64,000 nucleotides of DNA, taken from positions 62,001 through 126,000 of the forward strand of contig NZ_JADPEG010000009.1 of the NCBI RefSeq assembly GCF_015667585.1, written 5' to 3'. Shown here in pieces: positions 51,142 to 60,265 of this stretch. The position numbers and the translations under genes are program-made. Numbering within the stretch: position 1 is the stretch's first letter; each line of letters begins with the position of its first letter. The notes beneath the pieces were generated by a model. It was not told the origin of the DNA, made no database searches, and was given only the letters and a program-made list of their open reading frames with translations. This DNA comes from Clostridium sp. D33t1_170424_F3. GTDB taxonomy: Bacteria; Bacillota; Clostridia; Oscillospirales; Acutalibacteraceae.

Positions 51142-52614
51142 TTATCTGTCTTCTGCTCCTTCCAAGGGTATTGCAGGGGCGGCGGGATTTGATTCCTGCG
51201 GTTCTGTCTCTGAAAGGGAAGCTTCTCCGTCCGATTCGACGGCTCTCAACGCCTTTTCCTGTTCCTCTCGTCTGAGCTTGCGGAAGATTTCATACGAGAG
51301 AGCGAATACAGTGCTGCCGCCAAGCCCCAATATGAAGCTGAGCACGGCGTAGAGCAGGAATCCGACATTGGCAACCACCTGTACGCCGGTCAGCTGCGTT
51401 ACATGGCGGCTGGCCAGATAGGTGTTATAATCCGACATGGTTTTATCCGCGATTTCGTTCAGTTCCTGCAGTTTGTTCTGTACATACGCGATGCGTTCCG
51501 TCACGCTTTTCAACAGTTTTCCGGTGTCGACGCCGGACGGTTCCGCGCTGAAAATGCTGATGACTTCCTCACAGTGCGCTGCATCAATTTTATTATTGCT
51601 GGCGCCAATGGCGTATTCTACATACGTGTCCATCAGGTCGTCATAGGTGGTGTCGTTAATTGTATCGCCATACTCCAACTGGTCCTTGCTCACCGGCAGG
51701 TCGTCGTCGTTACGGCTGTCGTCGGCCTGGTTATAGGCGTTCGGCAGGTCCCGGTTGGCGTCTGCAAATTTCTGAATTACCTGGAGGGTGCTTTCCGCCT
51801 GTGTGGCGTTGGTATTGGACTGCATCGTGTAGTTGTTTTTACTGTGCTGGTACTTTTTTAAAAGAATTTCACGGTTTTTGGTGATCTGCCCCTCGTAAAT
51901 CTCGGAATAGATCAGCGGCATGTCGAACGTTGCCAGCTCGTTATATTTTTTATGCAAGTCGGAAAAATTGTATCCGGTTGATGGGGAACGGTAATTCTGG
52001 CTGTTGTCGGACAGGCGATTCAGATTGTTCATCACGTCGTGGATGTTGTTGTCCAGCAGGTCTGCAATTTCGATATAGTCGTAGTTTTCATTTTCAATTG
52101 AGTAGTTGTTTTCTGTGATATATGCCTGGTTGATATAGGTTTTGTTATAGTAAAGGATGTAGTTATTAATCAATGCGTCAAGAATATCGTAGAGTTCTCC
52201 CTGCGGAGCGCCGCGCCGGTCGTTGTAGGTGATAATAAACTGGTTGGGATAATAGGTGTATTCTTCGCCGTCCTTGGTCTTCGCGGCTTGCAGTTCTTCA
52301 ATATAATTCGGGGTGATCGACTTGATGGCGAGGCTGGAACGGATTTTATCCACGCTTTCGTTCAAAGAAAGATCTTCCAGCGTCTGCAAAATCAGGGTCG
52401 GGGAAGTGATCTCGTTAATGTCGAAGGTGGTTCCATCCGGATTCAAACCTTCAGAGATAGAGGCGTCTTCAAACTGGATGATGATGTTGGCCGAATAGCT
52501 CTGTTTTTGCTGTACATAGAGGTAGGAAAGAAGTACGCAGCCTATGATCGAAAAGAGAATAAAAAATTTCCACTTGAAAATATAGTGAAAGATTTCCTTC
52601 ATAGATACAATCAT
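51142..52614 (-). CDS. Wzz-like polysaccharide chain-length/co-polymerase protein, copy B
   Basis: A 490-residue membrane protein with helices at about 12-30 and 420-445 and a large extracytoplasmic region between, the topology of polysaccharide co-polymerases. The loop includes IQFEDASISEGLNPDGTTFD near residue 45, shared in diverged form with copy A (GYNPDGSKFNVYEM). The cytoplasmic tail is short and Glu-rich, without Walker motifs or a tyrosine cluster, so there is no kinase domain. ATG at 52614 overlaps copy A by 4 bp. It probably sets chain length together with copy A and the Wzy-like polymerase. Confidence 0.85.
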   Translation of the reverse strand: MIVSMKEIFHYIFKWKFFILFSIIGCVLLSYLYVQQKQSYSANIIIQFEDASISEGLNPDGTTFDINEITSPTLILQTLEDLSLNESVDKIRSSLAIKSITPNYIEELQAAKTKDGEEYTYYPNQFIITYNDRRGAPQGELYDILDALINNYILYYNKTYINQAYITENNYSIENENYDYIEIADLLDNNIHDVMNNLNRLSDNSQNYRSPSTGYNFSDLHKKYNELATFDMPLIYSEIYEGQITKNREILLKKYQHSKNNYTMQSNTNATQAESTLQVIQKFADANRDLPNAYNQADDSRNDDDLPVSKDQLEYGDTINDTTYDDLMDTYVEYAIGASNNKIDAAHCEEVISIFSAEPSGVDTGKLLKSVTERIAYVQNKLQELNEIADKTMSDYNTYLASRHVTQLTGVQVVANVGFLLYAVLSFILGLGGSTVFALSYEIFRKLRREEQEKALRAVESDGEASLSETEPQESNPAAPAIPLEGAEDR

Positions 52615-54026
52615 GATGTTTCCTCCCCCTTCGTCACATGTGCATATCTCCGCTTTTTTTGCCGCCTGGCTTTTTTGGGAGACGTTTCAGAGGGATGAGA
52701 GAAGAGCGGTTCATGCTTGATCCACTCATATCCCTTGATCAGGTGCGGCAGGGCGATGGCAGAAAAAACTGCCGCCATGCAGCCGAGGATAAAACCCATA
52801 ATCCCATAACGGATCAAATTGCGCACAGAAAGCGCGGAGGACAGCGGGTCTTCCGGAATGGAAAAGGAAAGGTAATCGTGCGTTTTGTCGGAAAGATATT
52901 CGTCGCAGGTGGTTTTGGCGAGCGCGGCGATTTCCGTCAGCTGCTTGTTGATGCTTTCCGTCATTTCCTGTGCGGTGCGCATTTCCGGAGAAGAGGAGGT
53001 CACGGTGGATTGCGAGTAGACGGAGGTCAGGAAATTGTAATGCTCCATGCTAGCACGAATCGATTCCGTTTCAACGCCCTTGGTTTGTGCGCGCTGCGCC
53101 AGGTAATCAATGCCGGTCTTCGTTTTGTTCATGTAAAGATTTTGATTCTTGTCAATCGTCGGGATGAACAGGGAACCGGTGAGTTCCGCGTCGTACTGGT
53201 CGATTGCGCCAAGAATGATATTTTTGGAGGAACTCGCCTTGTTAAACAGCAGCTCCTGCGAGTTGTGCAGATAGTCGATTTTGTTCAGATAGGTGAATTT
53301 ATCCTTACTTACACCGGAAGTGGTAATATAGGCTTCCAGTTTGGGAAGTTCCACGTTGCGCAGGTTGTTGAGCATATCCATCAGGCTGACAAAGGTCTGT
53401 TTGGTTTCTGCAGAACGGAAGGTGCTGTTTTCCCCTTTGTAGGTGCTCAGCAGGGCCAGCATAGAAGAGATGCGGTCTCCATAGATTGAGACGATCTCCG
53501 AATAATCGTATTTGGACAGGTCAAGGTCGCTTACGTCCAAAACCGTATTTTTTTCCGTATACCGGTCATTGAAGTATTCGGTATAGACCTCCGCCAGGGT
53601 AGAAAGCAGCTGAACTGTGTGGTTTTCCGCGAATTTATCCTTCTGCGAATACCAGATGGTGAACTCCATTGGAATATAGACGGAGGAACGGGAATTGGTG
53701 ACGGCGGAATAGACGCGGCTGTAGCTTTGCTTGGCGGATTTTGCCTCAATGGTGATGCGGGTTTTTACAAACTCTGTGGTCAGGTCCTCCACATCCATAC
53801 GATTCAGCATTTCGTCTATGATTTTATCCGATTTCATCTCGTAGACATTGAATTTGCTGCCGTCGGGATTATATCCCTTTTCCGATCCTGTGTAACTCAA
53901 AGCCAGGGTCATGCCCTGCCGGTTGTAACTGGCCAAAAAGGTGTAAGACCCTCCCAGCAAAGGAATGATGATGGAAAAGCAGAGTACGATGATGAAATTC
54001 CTTTTGTTAAACAGCTTTGCAATCAA
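52611..54026 (-). CDS. Wzz-like polysaccharide chain-length/co-polymerase protein, copy A
   Basis: A 471-residue paralogue of copy B with helices at about 10-30 and 395-418, and a long coiled or helical extracytoplasmic region. The N-terminal loop carries SYTGSEKGYNPDGSKFNVYE, the common NPDG motif of this pair. The start appears to be TTG at 54026 behind GGAG, overlapping the polymerase gene by 20 bp. The C-terminal tail is short and basic (SPKKARRQKKRRYAH). No kinase domain is present. Confidence 0.84.
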   Translation of the reverse strand: MIAKLFNKRNFIIVLCFSIIIPLLGGSYTFLASYNRQGMTLALSYTGSEKGYNPDGSKFNVYEMKSDKIIDEMLNRMDVEDLTTEFVKTRITIEAKSAKQSYSRVYSAVTNSRSSVYIPMEFTIWYSQKDKFAENHTVQLLSTLAEVYTEYFNDRYTEKNTVLDVSDLDLSKYDYSEIVSIYGDRISSMLALLSTYKGENSTFRSAETKQTFVSLMDMLNNLRNVELPKLEAYITTSGVSKDKFTYLNKIDYLHNSQELLFNKASSSKNIILGAIDQYDAELTGSLFIPTIDKNQNLYMNKTKTGIDYLAQRAQTKGVETESIRASMEHYNFLTSVYSQSTVTSSSPEMRTAQEMTESINKQLTEIAALAKTTCDEYLSDKTHDYLSFSIPEDPLSSALSVRNLIRYGIMGFILGCMAAVFSAIALPHLIKGYEWIKHEPLFSHPSETSPKKARRQKKRRYAHVTKGEETS

Positions 54027-55275
54027 TCGGCAGTTCGCTCCTTTCTGTGGAATCAGCCGGGGCGGCAGTCGTTTTCGGGCTCTGCGCCGTCAGGGGCCGG
54101 AAGTTCATGGCGCACATCATAAATACGTTTAAATATTGTTTGTGGGTGTAGAAGCTGAGAGAGAGGGAAAATGCAAATATGGCGACGATCGCACAGGAAA
54201 ACAACGGATTGTTCTTAATGTTGCGGAAGAAGCTGGAGGCCATCAGGGAGGTGTACAGCAGCAGACCGATCAGTCCCTGGTCGAACAGCGCTTGAATCCA
54301 CTGGTTGTGCGCGTAAGTATTGAGAAACCCGTTCTCGGTCATAATCTCAATGGTGGCACACACGCCGAACCCGTGCACCAGTGCCTGTGCGTCGGAGAAT
54401 ACATAGTTAATGAGAAAGCCCCAGATGTCAAATCGGCCGCTGCCCTTATCCTCCTGGATCTGTTCCAGGCTGTACCGTTCCTTGAGCATGTCGGGCAGCA
54501 GCGGCAGCACGATAAATACGATTACAAAAGCGACAACCAGAAGCGCGATCAGGATTTTCAGCTTGGTCTTCGGATTTTTTACAACCAGCATAACATAGGC
54601 GAGCATGGAAATTACAATTGCCGCCAGTCCGCCGCGCGAGCCGGTCCGCAGGATGGCGTAAAACGCCAGCGCCAGATAAATCGGGGCGATGAAGCGCAGC
54701 TTTGTTTTTTGGACCAGCTGCTCCATCGCAAACAGAACGGGGAAAATAAAATAAATGCAGAAAAAGTTGGGGTCTTCCTCTGAACCCATTACGATGATCG
54801 TGGTGCGGTCGCCGTAGATAGTCTGGTTGCTGGAGAAGCAGAGCGCCATACATACAATGCCGACCAGCAGCCAGGTGTAGGCGACCAGCTGGCGTTCCTT
54901 CTGGTTATAGATCCGGCAGGTCGCCATAATGGTGACCACCAGCGCCAGAGCGATGTCCTTTACGACGGTCATGCTCTCCGAACCCCGGAAAAACAGCAAA
55001 GTGCTGGCCAGGAAAAGCAGATGCAGCGTATAAAATAAATGCACACTGTTAAAGCGCATTTCGTTATTTTTGGCGACAAACAAACGGAGAAATAAAATAC
55101 CAGCAACGGGAAGCGTCGCGGCTTTCAGAACGGATACGCCGGGGATCAGGGTGATAAAAGTAAGCGGCATACAGAAATAATAAAAACTGATCAGCCAGGC
55201 GTCCACACCGATGCGTTCCTCTGCAGCCGCCTTTTTCCGCATACGGTCGCGGAATCGTGTCAGGCGATTTTCCAA
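54007..55275 (-). CDS. O-antigen polymerase/ligase family protein (Wzy-like)
   Basis: A 422-residue protein with about 10-12 membrane helices and a Wzy_C-type motif (RTGSRGGLAAIVISMLAYV) followed by a loop holding GSGRFDIWGF and a terminal part with NTYAHNQWIQALFDQGLIG. The latter two segments are typical of the RX10G and HN motifs of O-antigen polymerases and ligases. It would join flipped repeat units outside the membrane. The TTG at 55275 behind GAGGG; no better start in frame. It stands between the flippase and the chain-length genes. Confidence 0.9.
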   Translation of the reverse strand: MENRLTRFRDRMRKKAAAEERIGVDAWLISFYYFCMPLTFITLIPGVSVLKAATLPVAGILFLRLFVAKNNEMRFNSVHLFYTLHLLFLASTLLFFRGSESMTVVKDIALALVVTIMATCRIYNQKERQLVAYTWLLVGIVCMALCFSSNQTIYGDRTTIIVMGSEEDPNFFCIYFIFPVLFAMEQLVQKTKLRFIAPIYLALAFYAILRTGSRGGLAAIVISMLAYVMLVVKNPKTKLKILIALLVVAFVIVFIVLPLLPDMLKERYSLEQIQEDKGSGRFDIWGFLINYVFSDAQALVHGFGVCATIEIMTENGFLNTYAHNQWIQALFDQGLIGLLLYTSLMASSFFRNIKNNPLFSCAIVAIFAFSLSLSFYTHKQYLNVFMMCAMNFRPLTAQSPKTTAAPADSTERSELPIDCKAV

Positions 55276-55307
55276 CCAGTCATCACCCTCTTTCTCTGCG
55301 TTGGTTT

Positions 55308-56840
55308 TTATGACGCGGGCGTTCCCTTATATTTTCCAATCATCTTTTTCCCAAGATTGAACAGATAGCGAAACGGTTCGGTCCGGCAGAACAGAATCAC
55401 GTTCAGGCAAAGGGGAAGGACGGCGGCTACGATGCCCTTCAGGATAAAATCCACATATACCTGTCCGGTGAAAATGAAGCCGCAGAGCCAGAACGCGGCG
55501 GCGGACTCCACAAGGGCCAGAACCAGATAGGCGCCCAACCAGAGGAAAACCCTTTTGCAGCTCTTTGCAAGAAAAGACTTATAAAACAAGATGATTTTTA
55601 AAATGTATTGGATGAGATAAGTGCTGGTCGTGCCAATCAAAATGCCTAACATGCCGATTCGCATTCCCAAAACAAAGGATACCACCAGATTAATGGTGGA
55701 TCCGATAATGGAAATGTATTTGTCTTTCTGAAACAGGCCGGATGCCGAAAGCATATTCCAGACGGGAATGCGCATGGTCATCAGAAAAAAGTTGAACACA
55801 CAGATCGAGACAATGTCCAGGCCAAGGACCAGGTTTTCTCCGAACATCAGCGCTACAAAGGGGTTGATCAGACAGATCAGGCAGGCGCTGCAAAAGGCGG
55901 ATATGAAGAACATGGCAAATAGCAGCCGGTGCAGCACCGTATCGATGTATTCCTTGGACTCCGTGGCCAGCAGGTTCCCGATGCTTCCGCTCATTGCGGC
56001 GGAGAACTGGTTCATCACGTTGGTCAACGTGTTAATGATGATCGTATAGTTGGAGTACATGCCAACCTGAATGGTTCCCACCAGGGCGGAAATCAGAATA
56101 TTGTCCGTAGAGCTGGTAATCGTCCAGGACAGCTTGCCAATAAACAGATCGCGCACATTGCGGAAAATGCTCTTGCGGCGTTCCGGAGAAAGAGCATCTG
56201 TCGCGTTCCTGATGTAAGGATAGAGCTGGTTGACGCGGAACGAGACCGCCAGATTGTTCAGAATGCCGACCACAATCAAAAAGACCAGATAATAAATCAA
56301 TTCCCGAGTCAGGATCAGGACAACAATGCCGCCGATGACGGTCAGGATACGGAAAAGCAGGTCGATGATGGTAATGACATATTGCTTTTGGTCGGCGGAC
56401 AGCAGGGAACGTTTATAAGAGAAGAAATAGGATGAAACCGTTTGTGCAAGGAACAGCAGGAATACAGCCGTAATATAGCCCTGGCTGTAGTGGACCCCCT
56501 TCACAATGTAAGGAAGAAAGGGAATCATCAACAGACCGATCGCGGTGATTACCGCGGCAATGAAGCGGTAGATCCCCTTATAGAAATGCATCAGGCGGCA
56601 AATTTCCTTTTGGTCTCCCTGGGCGAGCGGCGCGTACATGTGGTAGATGATTACGGAACCGACGCCCATTTCCGCCAGGGAAAGCAGCGCCAGCACATTG
56701 ACCAGCAGGCCGTTGAGGCCAACACCGTCAATTCCGATGGAGTCGAGCATGACGCGGCGGGAAACCAGACTGAGGATGCAGATGACCACCTGCTGTATAA
56801 AGCCCCAAAGGGAATTTTTGATGGTGGCTTTTGCTCTCAA
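55308..56840 (-). CDS. Polysaccharide flippase (Wzx/MVF-type)
   Basis: A 510-residue membrane protein with about 12-14 helices. The N-terminus ATIKNSLWGFIQQVV is typical, and the middle has GEN-like FGENLVLGLDIVSI. It moves lipid-linked repeat units across the membrane. The TTG at 56840 is preferred to 56879 because GGAGG lies 7 nt upstream, and the shorter form avoids overlap with the preceding glycosyltransferase gene. It is followed by the polymerase gene after about 30 bp. Confidence 0.92.
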   Translation of the reverse strand: MRAKATIKNSLWGFIQQVVICILSLVSRRVMLDSIGIDGVGLNGLLVNVLALLSLAEMGVGSVIIYHMYAPLAQGDQKEICRLMHFYKGIYRFIAAVITAIGLLMIPFLPYIVKGVHYSQGYITAVFLLFLAQTVSSYFFSYKRSLLSADQKQYVITIIDLLFRILTVIGGIVVLILTRELIYYLVFLIVVGILNNLAVSFRVNQLYPYIRNATDALSPERRKSIFRNVRDLFIGKLSWTITSSTDNILISALVGTIQVGMYSNYTIIINTLTNVMNQFSAAMSGSIGNLLATESKEYIDTVLHRLLFAMFFISAFCSACLICLINPFVALMFGENLVLGLDIVSICVFNFFLMTMRIPVWNMLSASGLFQKDKYISIIGSTINLVVSFVLGMRIGMLGILIGTTSTYLIQYILKIILFYKSFLAKSCKRVFLWLGAYLVLALVESAAAFWLCGFIFTGQVYVDFILKGIVAAVLPLCLNVILFCRTEPFRYLFNLGKKMIGKYKGTPAS

Positions 56841-56857
56841 ATCGCTTCCTCCGTTCG

Positions 56858-57868
56858 TCAGTCGTTCCGGTGCTTCCATGTAAAATAAGCCATCCGCAGA
56901 TATAACAATCCATACTGTTTTTTACACATATACCGATAGACAGCAGGATTTTCTCCAAAATCGCGGCAGGGCAGATCGCTTAAAAAACTTTCCGTAATCT
57001 CTTTCATTCTATCATACCGCTGGCGGTGTGTGCGTTTCACATTGGGATTAAACAGAAACCAGATGCTTTGAAAGGTCTTGTAGTAAAAATCTCCCAGTAA
57101 TTTGTTGCGCACTTCCACGTTTTCCGGGTTCCATCCCAAAACCAATGTGATGATCCGGTTGGAAGAGACGCGGATGATGTCAAAATAGTCGTAGGTAACC
57201 TTTTTCCAAAGCCGCGCGTGGTCATTGGCATAATAGCGATAGAGAATGTCCGGGATAAAATAGACGGATTTGGCAACGTTTACAAACTCGACAAGAAAAA
57301 CCTCATCTTCGTTCCGGCGCAAGGAGGGAAACCGGATATTGTTTTCCCGAACGGCCCTCGTCTGAAACAGCTTAAAGCATGCGGATTGCAGAATTCCCTG
57401 TTCGCCGTACATAAACATGTGGGGATAAAAGTTCTGCCGAACCTGTTCTCCGGTCAAAAGCAGATGGTCGGCCTTGGGGATGGCGCGCTTGTTTTTATTC
57501 TGATCGTCCACCTCAAAGCCGCCGACCACCAGATCGGCGTTGGTCTTTTCCATCGCCTCAACCAACAGAGCGACGGCCTGCGGATACAGATAATCGTCGA
57601 CATCGAAAAAATGCAGGTACTCTCCTGTCGCCAGTTCCATTCCCAAATTGCGCGCCGGCCCGGGCCCCTGATTTTTGGTGTGCGCAACGCGGATCCGGGG
57701 ATCGGATTCCGCCATGCGGTCGCACAGGGAGGCGCTGTGATCGGTGGAACCGTCGTCAATCAACAGGATTTCAATCTCCGGGTATGTTTGATCCCGTAAG
57801 CATTGGACGCCGCTTTCGATAAACTGTTCCATATTGTAAACGGGTACGACAATGCTGACTTTTTTCAT
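56858..57868 (-). CDS. Glycosyltransferase family 2
   Basis: A 336-residue GT-A enzyme: KKVSIVVPVYNMEQFIESGV, IDDGSTDHS (nucleotide site), KNQGPGPARNLGMELATGEY, FFDVDDYLYP (metal DXD-type) and RRNEDEVFLVEF with the ED pair. The C-terminal region of about 100 residues is mostly helical and may bind the acceptor or membrane. It overlaps the previous gene by 4 bp. Confidence 0.93.
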   Translation of the reverse strand: MKKVSIVVPVYNMEQFIESGVQCLRDQTYPEIEILLIDDGSTDHSASLCDRMAESDPRIRVAHTKNQGPGPARNLGMELATGEYLHFFDVDDYLYPQAVALLVEAMEKTNADLVVGGFEVDDQNKNKRAIPKADHLLLTGEQVRQNFYPHMFMYGEQGILQSACFKLFQTRAVRENNIRFPSLRRNEDEVFLVEFVNVAKSVYFIPDILYRYYANDHARLWKKVTYDYFDIIRVSSNRIITLVLGWNPENVEVRNKLLGDFYYKTFQSIWFLFNPNVKRTHRQRYDRMKEITESFLSDLPCRDFGENPAVYRYMCKKQYGLLYLRMAYFTWKHRND

Positions 57869-58986
57869 CTGCCGCCCTCCCGATGGAAAACTTTTTTACA
57901 ACGGTTGATTCGATTCATTATACCCCCGTACAATTTCAATGTCCATGGTTTTTTATGGATGAATGACAGGAAAGAAAATCTACGCTTTTGAGCGCATTTT
58001 AACAGTAACTGCCGTTCCAGCCAATAAAGGTTCAGGTCCAGGTGGGACATGGCGTCCAAATAGGGGTGGGAATCCAGAAAAGCCAGAAATTCCTGTTTGC
58101 GCTGTTTCCTGCTTTTGGGATTGTCCTTGTGGAACAGATCGAGACGCATATAGTCCAATACAATACCGACAACACGGTACCGGTAGAAATCGTCCATTAC
58201 GTCCTCGCGACCTGGATAAAACGCCTTGATGTGCGTAAGATTGTGCTGCATCAGGGAATTCATCACCGGGATATAGTCGGGGTTATACCGGTTGCAGACA
58301 GAGCCTTCGTTGGTGCGATAATAGTACATAACCTTTGGTTGGTAACACGCCGACTGACAGTAATGGAAGACCAGCGTGTTGAAAATTACATCCTGAGATT
58401 TTTTCTGCCGGTCGGGGAAGAGCAGGTTGTGCTCCGTCAAAAACGCACGCCGGTAGGTTTTAGCCCATACGGAGGTGCACAGCACCCGGCGGATCCGTTC
58501 ATCCTCCGGCTGGCAGGGCGCGCCGGAAACACAGGAAATACAGTAGGAATCAATGGTTTCGGGCGTCAACTCGATGGTTTCTTCGCTGGACGGCGGCACC
58601 TGCTGCGGACGGTCTTTCCAGTAACCGGCATAATCGAAGAACACCACGTCGTGTGGATCGTCCCGCAAGGCCAGCGCCGTCTCGGCAAACCATTCCGGCA
58701 GCAAATCATCTCCGTCTACGAAATAGATCCATTGTCCCCTGGACTCCCGTATGATTGTGTTGCGGACTTCACAAATCCCCTGGTTTTCAGGAAAGTGAAT
58801 CACGCGGACGCGCGCGTCCTTTTCCGCATAGGCGTCGCACAGGGCGGCGGAGCCGTCGCTGGAACAATCGTCCACCAACAGGATTTCTATTTCCTCAGAT
58901 TGCTGTGCCAGAACGCTGTCCAGGCAGGCGGGCAGGTAAGTTTTTACATTATAAATGGCAACGCCGATACTGATCATTGGCTGCAT
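57865..58986 (-). CDS. Glycosyltransferase family 2
   Basis: A 373-residue GT-A enzyme. MISIGVAIYNVKTYLPACLD, VDDCSSDGS, ENQGICEVRNTIIRESRG and YFVDGDDLLPEW (metal-binding Asp cluster) are clear. In place of the simple ED motif there is KKSQDVIFNTLVFH, with Gln-Asp. The start is ATG at 58986; a second ATG follows after two codons. It is the third gene of the locus, just after an internal hairpin. Confidence 0.92.
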   Translation of the reverse strand: MQPMISIGVAIYNVKTYLPACLDSVLAQQSEEIEILLVDDCSSDGSAALCDAYAEKDARVRVIHFPENQGICEVRNTIIRESRGQWIYFVDGDDLLPEWFAETALALRDDPHDVVFFDYAGYWKDRPQQVPPSSEETIELTPETIDSYCISCVSGAPCQPEDERIRRVLCTSVWAKTYRRAFLTEHNLLFPDRQKKSQDVIFNTLVFHYCQSACYQPKVMYYYRTNEGSVCNRYNPDYIPVMNSLMQHNLTHIKAFYPGREDVMDDFYRYRVVGIVLDYMRLDLFHKDNPKSRKQRKQEFLAFLDSHPYLDAMSHLDLNLYWLERQLLLKCAQKRRFSFLSFIHKKPWTLKLYGGIMNRINRCKKVFHREGGR

Positions 58987-59016
58987 TGAAATTCTCCTTT
59001 ACGAACTTTTACGAGC

Positions 59017-59072
59017 AAAAGCCCAGCCGCGGAGAGCCGGTGTTTTCCGGTCCCCCCGCGGAGGGGCTTTTT
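59017..59072 (-). terminator. Strong internal hairpin between the CDP-glycerol transferase gene and the next glycosyltransferase
   Basis: Arms CCGCGG/CCGCGG with inner CCGG/CCGG and an outer AAAAGCCC/GGGGCTTTT pairing form a long hairpin ending in GCTTTTGC on the minus strand. It overlaps the stop of the upstream gene. It could lower, rather than stop, transcription of the remaining 12 genes. Confidence 0.6.
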
Positions 59073-60243
59073 AAAGAAGCGCGCGAATTGCGGCAACAGT
59101 ACGTGCGCAGTTATCTGTGCTGCGATCAGCAAAGAACGCCTGGATTCGTTCCCGATAGGGGGAGGAAACCTGCATCCCGTTTTCCAGACGGTCCTGGATG
59201 AAATCGAGCACATCATTTTTATGGGTACAAACCGGGCCGAAGGCGTCTTCGCGATATTGAAAATATCCGCGCCGGTATTGGGTGGCGAAAAACTTTTCTT
59301 CATCAAACTGATAAAAAACCAGAGGCTTTTCCATATATGCAAAATCAAAAAAGACGCTGGAATAGTCGGTAATCAGCAGCTTGGACTCCATCAGCAACTC
59401 CTGCACGTCGTTGTTTGCAAGGTCTGCAATTTTTACCCTGGGATGGTTCCCGGAAAAAAGAGGTGTGAAGCGTTGGAATTCCTGATGCAGGTACAGTACC
59501 GCCTCGTAATCGTATTGTTCCAGCAGGGCATGGAAGCGGGGGTGGTCCAGCAGTCCGCTGAGTGCCCGGTAATATTCGCTTTCACGAAACACTTCCATGT
59601 CGCTGCAGTGGTTCAGATAGGCGCGCCAGGTCGGCATCAGGAGAATCTGCCGTTTTTCCGTGTGCTCTTTTAACAGCCGATCGTAGCGGCACAAACCAAG
59701 CAGTTGTACAACGCCCTGTGGATAGCCGTAGCGGCTGGAAATATCCTCGTATTCCGGCTTCGCGCCACAGACGAATAAATCGAGATGTACTTTTGGATAA
59801 TAGAGCGCCGGTATGTCATTCAGAATAATGCCGTGCTGCAAAAAGATTTTCTTGCCCTGAATCAGGCCGTACCGGTCCAGCAGGGTGAAAAGATAGATGT
59901 TAGGAGCGTACCCCATAACATGGGTGCTGATTTTTGCTTTTGCGCAGGCGAGCGCCAGATAATGTCTGAAGCTCCCGTGCTGTATGATGCGTCCCAAATT
60001 GCATACCCGCTGGTAATCGGGAGAGTGCCGGTCGATGACATAAGCGGCGTTGATTTCCGGATGCTGTTGTGTGAGATGGCGGAAAAGATGGTAGGCGTTG
60101 TCGCGGGCATCGACGCCGCGTTCCGCGAGAATCCACAAATCTTTATATGCGGGAGTAAAACGTGCAAATAACCCGACAAACCATGCGAGAAAATAACGTA
60201 GAATGCATCCTGCATATACGGCGTACCGTCTTAATTTTCCCAT
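59071..60243 (-). CDS. CDP-glycerol glycerophosphotransferase family protein (TagB/TagF-like)
   Basis: A 390-residue protein with the Glyphos_transf fold used for teichoic-acid-type polymers. Seen are KDLWILAERGVDARDNAYHL, INAAYVIDRHSPDY, FLQHGIILNDIPALYY (the HG active-site motif), DLFVCGAKPEYED, LMPTWRAYL and LLITDYSSVFFDFAYMEKP (the C-terminal CDP-binding motif). It would add glycerol phosphate, or ribitol phosphate, from CDP-alditol. Making it part of a Wzx/Wzy locus suggests a phosphoalditol-containing repeat unit. No CDP-glycerol synthase (tagD) is in the window. Confidence 0.9.
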   Translation of the reverse strand: MGKLRRYAVYAGCILRYFLAWFVGLFARFTPAYKDLWILAERGVDARDNAYHLFRHLTQQHPEINAAYVIDRHSPDYQRVCNLGRIIQHGSFRHYLALACAKAKISTHVMGYAPNIYLFTLLDRYGLIQGKKIFLQHGIILNDIPALYYPKVHLDLFVCGAKPEYEDISSRYGYPQGVVQLLGLCRYDRLLKEHTEKRQILLMPTWRAYLNHCSDMEVFRESEYYRALSGLLDHPRFHALLEQYDYEAVLYLHQEFQRFTPLFSGNHPRVKIADLANNDVQELLMESKLLITDYSSVFFDFAYMEKPLVFYQFDEEKFFATQYRRGYFQYREDAFGPVCTHKNDVLDFIQDRLENGMQVSSPYRERIQAFFADRSTDNCARTVAAIRALL

Positions 60244-60265
60244 TCTTTGTACTCTGCTCCCAATG

